Assembly (NCBI GenBank): GCA_020024555.1
Contig: JAHHTQ010000025.1
Location: 1 to 33,760, forward strand
Reading direction: 5' to 3'
DNA: 33,760 bases
Source: Angelakisella sp.
GTDB lineage: Bacteria; Bacillota; Clostridia; Oscillospirales; Ruminococcaceae
Positions 32,852 through 33,760 of the stretch are shown one piece after another. Numbering within the stretch: the stretch's first letter is position 1; the number at the start of each line of letters is the position of its first letter. The notes beneath the pieces were generated by a model. That model ran no database searches, was not told the origin of the DNA, and saw only the letters and a list, made by a program, of their open reading frames with translations. The position numbers and the translations under genes were made by a program.

Positions 32852-33610
32852 ATGAACTTATCTGAAAAAATATCTATGTGTAGAAAAAAAGCAGGACTGT
32901 CGCAAGAGGCATTGGGTGAAAAATTAAATGTATCCAGACAAGCCGTCAGTAAATGGGAGACAGGTGACGCAGAACCCGAAAGCATTAATTTAATTGTTTT
33001 GGCACAGACTTTCGGCGTTACGGTGGATTGGTTGCTGAATGATGAAGATACATACAATAGTATTGATATTATAAACGAATATGATATTCCAAAGACAGAA
33101 AGTAAAAATAAATTTCATTCATTTTCAAAAATAAAGTTTAAGTATTTGTTTTATCTATTCTTTATGGCTTTTAATTTTATATTTTTAGCTTGCTTATCAA
33201 AAGATACAGGAGTATTTCATTTTCATTATATCTACAATTATATTGAAGTATATATATTAATAAATATGATAATATTTTCTTTTGTATTTCTATATATAAC
33301 AGGAAATTTAAAATATTTGTGCAAGGCTATTGTATATATGTTTATCGATAAGGCATATTCGTTATCTGATTTTAAGTATTCACGCAGAGCAGTTAACGTA
33401 GCATTGATAGGCTCTATACTTGGCTCTTTGATGTATATTATCTTAGATATCGGAAAAATATTGTCAGATTTAACCGATTTTAATTTCTTTTATGCTCAAA
33501 TTACTGTAACACTTCTTTCTTCTTTTTTCTACATTATTTTATTTTTATGTATTTTATTACCAATTAACATTATCTTAAAACAAGCAGAAAATAACGCAGA
33601 CACTTATTAA
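32852..33610 (+). CDS. XRE-family regulator with four-span membrane domain
   Basis: A 252-residue protein. The N-terminal 65 residues are a standard XRE helix-turn-helix (SEKISMCRKKAGLSQEALGEKLNVSRQAVSKWETGDAEPESINLIVLAQTFGVTVDWLL). A short linker leads to four hydrophobic segments at about 95-115, 127-150, 175-197 and 212-243. The DNA-binding domain is therefore tethered to the membrane, an arrangement common in clostridial regulators of envelope stress or of adjacent transporters. ATG 32852 has AAAGGAGG. No regulated transporter lies downstream in the window; the terminal inverted repeat follows. Palindromes in its promoter suggest it controls itself. Confidence 0.9.
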   Translation: MNLSEKISMCRKKAGLSQEALGEKLNVSRQAVSKWETGDAEPESINLIVLAQTFGVTVDWLLNDEDTYNSIDIINEYDIPKTESKNKFHSFSKIKFKYLFYLFFMAFNFIFLACLSKDTGVFHFHYIYNYIEVYILINMIIFSFVFLYITGNLKYLCKAIVYMFIDKAYSLSDFKYSRRAVNVALIGSILGSLMYIILDIGKILSDLTDFNFFYAQITVTLLSSFFYIILFLCILLPINIILKQAENNADTY

Positions 33611-33652
33611 TTTTAAAGATAAATGCTGTCTGATACTTAGTAACTGTCAAAT

Positions 33653-33712
33653 CGCCATGTCCTATGCGGACAGCAGTTACTTTGTATGTGACAAAGTAAC
33701 CAAAACACATTT
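33653..33712 (-). repeat. Right arm of the 60-bp inverted repeat
   Basis: The reverse complement of 1-60 with one mismatch, including the 10-bp-stem hairpin at 33676-33700. The 98-bp tandem units found beside the left arm are absent on the inner side here. It lies 42 bases after the XRE gene. Confidence 0.9.
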
Positions 33713-33734
33713 AAGAGGGTGTTCCCCCTCTTAA
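33711..33734 (+). terminator. Hairpin beyond the right repeat arm
   Basis: TTAAGAGGG and CCCTCTTAA form a perfect 9-bp stem around TGTTCC, followed by AATACTCCCCC and then TTTTTT at 33745. It may end transcription from the XRE gene or be part of the repeat. Confidence 0.4.
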
Positions 33735-33760
33735 AATACTCCCCCTTTTTTATAGTTTGG

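Overview
The window looks like a piece of the chromosome of a low-GC, anaerobic, endospore-forming member of the Clostridia. The evidence is the AT-rich sequence, strong AGGAGG-type ribosome binding sites, frequent TTG starts, spore genes (yunB, both dipicolinate synthase subunits, a CotF-like coat protein), a class B sortase and Rnf-type membrane proteins. No rRNA, tRNA, CRISPR array, complete insertion sequence or phage gene was recognised.

Layout. 1-304: one arm of a 60-bp inverted repeat, then a 98-bp tandem repeat. 762-4338: a BlaI/MecI-type repressor and an M56 (BlaR1-like) membrane peptidase with a very large sensor. 4629-4943: a small membrane protein. 5078-11528, minus strand: yunB, a sortase B and a 1537-residue surface protein with cadherin-like repeats. 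11985-14772: an unlisted 29-codon leader ORF with a long hairpin, then mgtE and a cation diffusion facilitator. 14823-17319: a B12-type radical SAM protein and its usual DUF2344 partner. 17338-17680: a small mobile-looking element inside a duplicated terminator. 17774-19236: dipicolinate synthase A and B. 19461-26616: rpe, four Rnf-related genes, a DUF4015-type protein and an orphan galactitol-type EIIC, apparently one transcription unit. 26645-26966: the second copy of the small element. 27257-33610: Na/phosphate cotransporter, inorganic pyrophosphatase, CNNM/CorC protein, an unknown membrane-anchored protein, two small coat-type proteins and an XRE regulator with a membrane domain. 33653-33712: the other arm of the terminal inverted repeat.

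Two things stand out. First, the Rnf-related operon keeps recognisable RnfC, D, E and A folds but has no RnfB or RnfG. By eye it has lost the flavin-binding glycine loop of RnfC, the covalent FMN motif of RnfD and the membrane cysteines of RnfE and RnfA, while both [4Fe-4S] clusters of RnfC remain. It may be an Rnf-derived complex with a changed function, cotranscribed with an orphan EIIC and an extracytoplasmic glycosidase-like protein. Second, two related elements of about 266 bp, in opposite orientations, are each bounded by a perfect copy of a different terminator hairpin. This suggests insertion with duplication of the whole terminator. Their internal hairpins show paired compensatory changes.

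The mgtE leader (small ORF whose 3' end forms one arm of a long stem ending just before the mgtE ribosome binding site) is a third candidate regulatory system. All family assignments come from reading the sequence without database searches.
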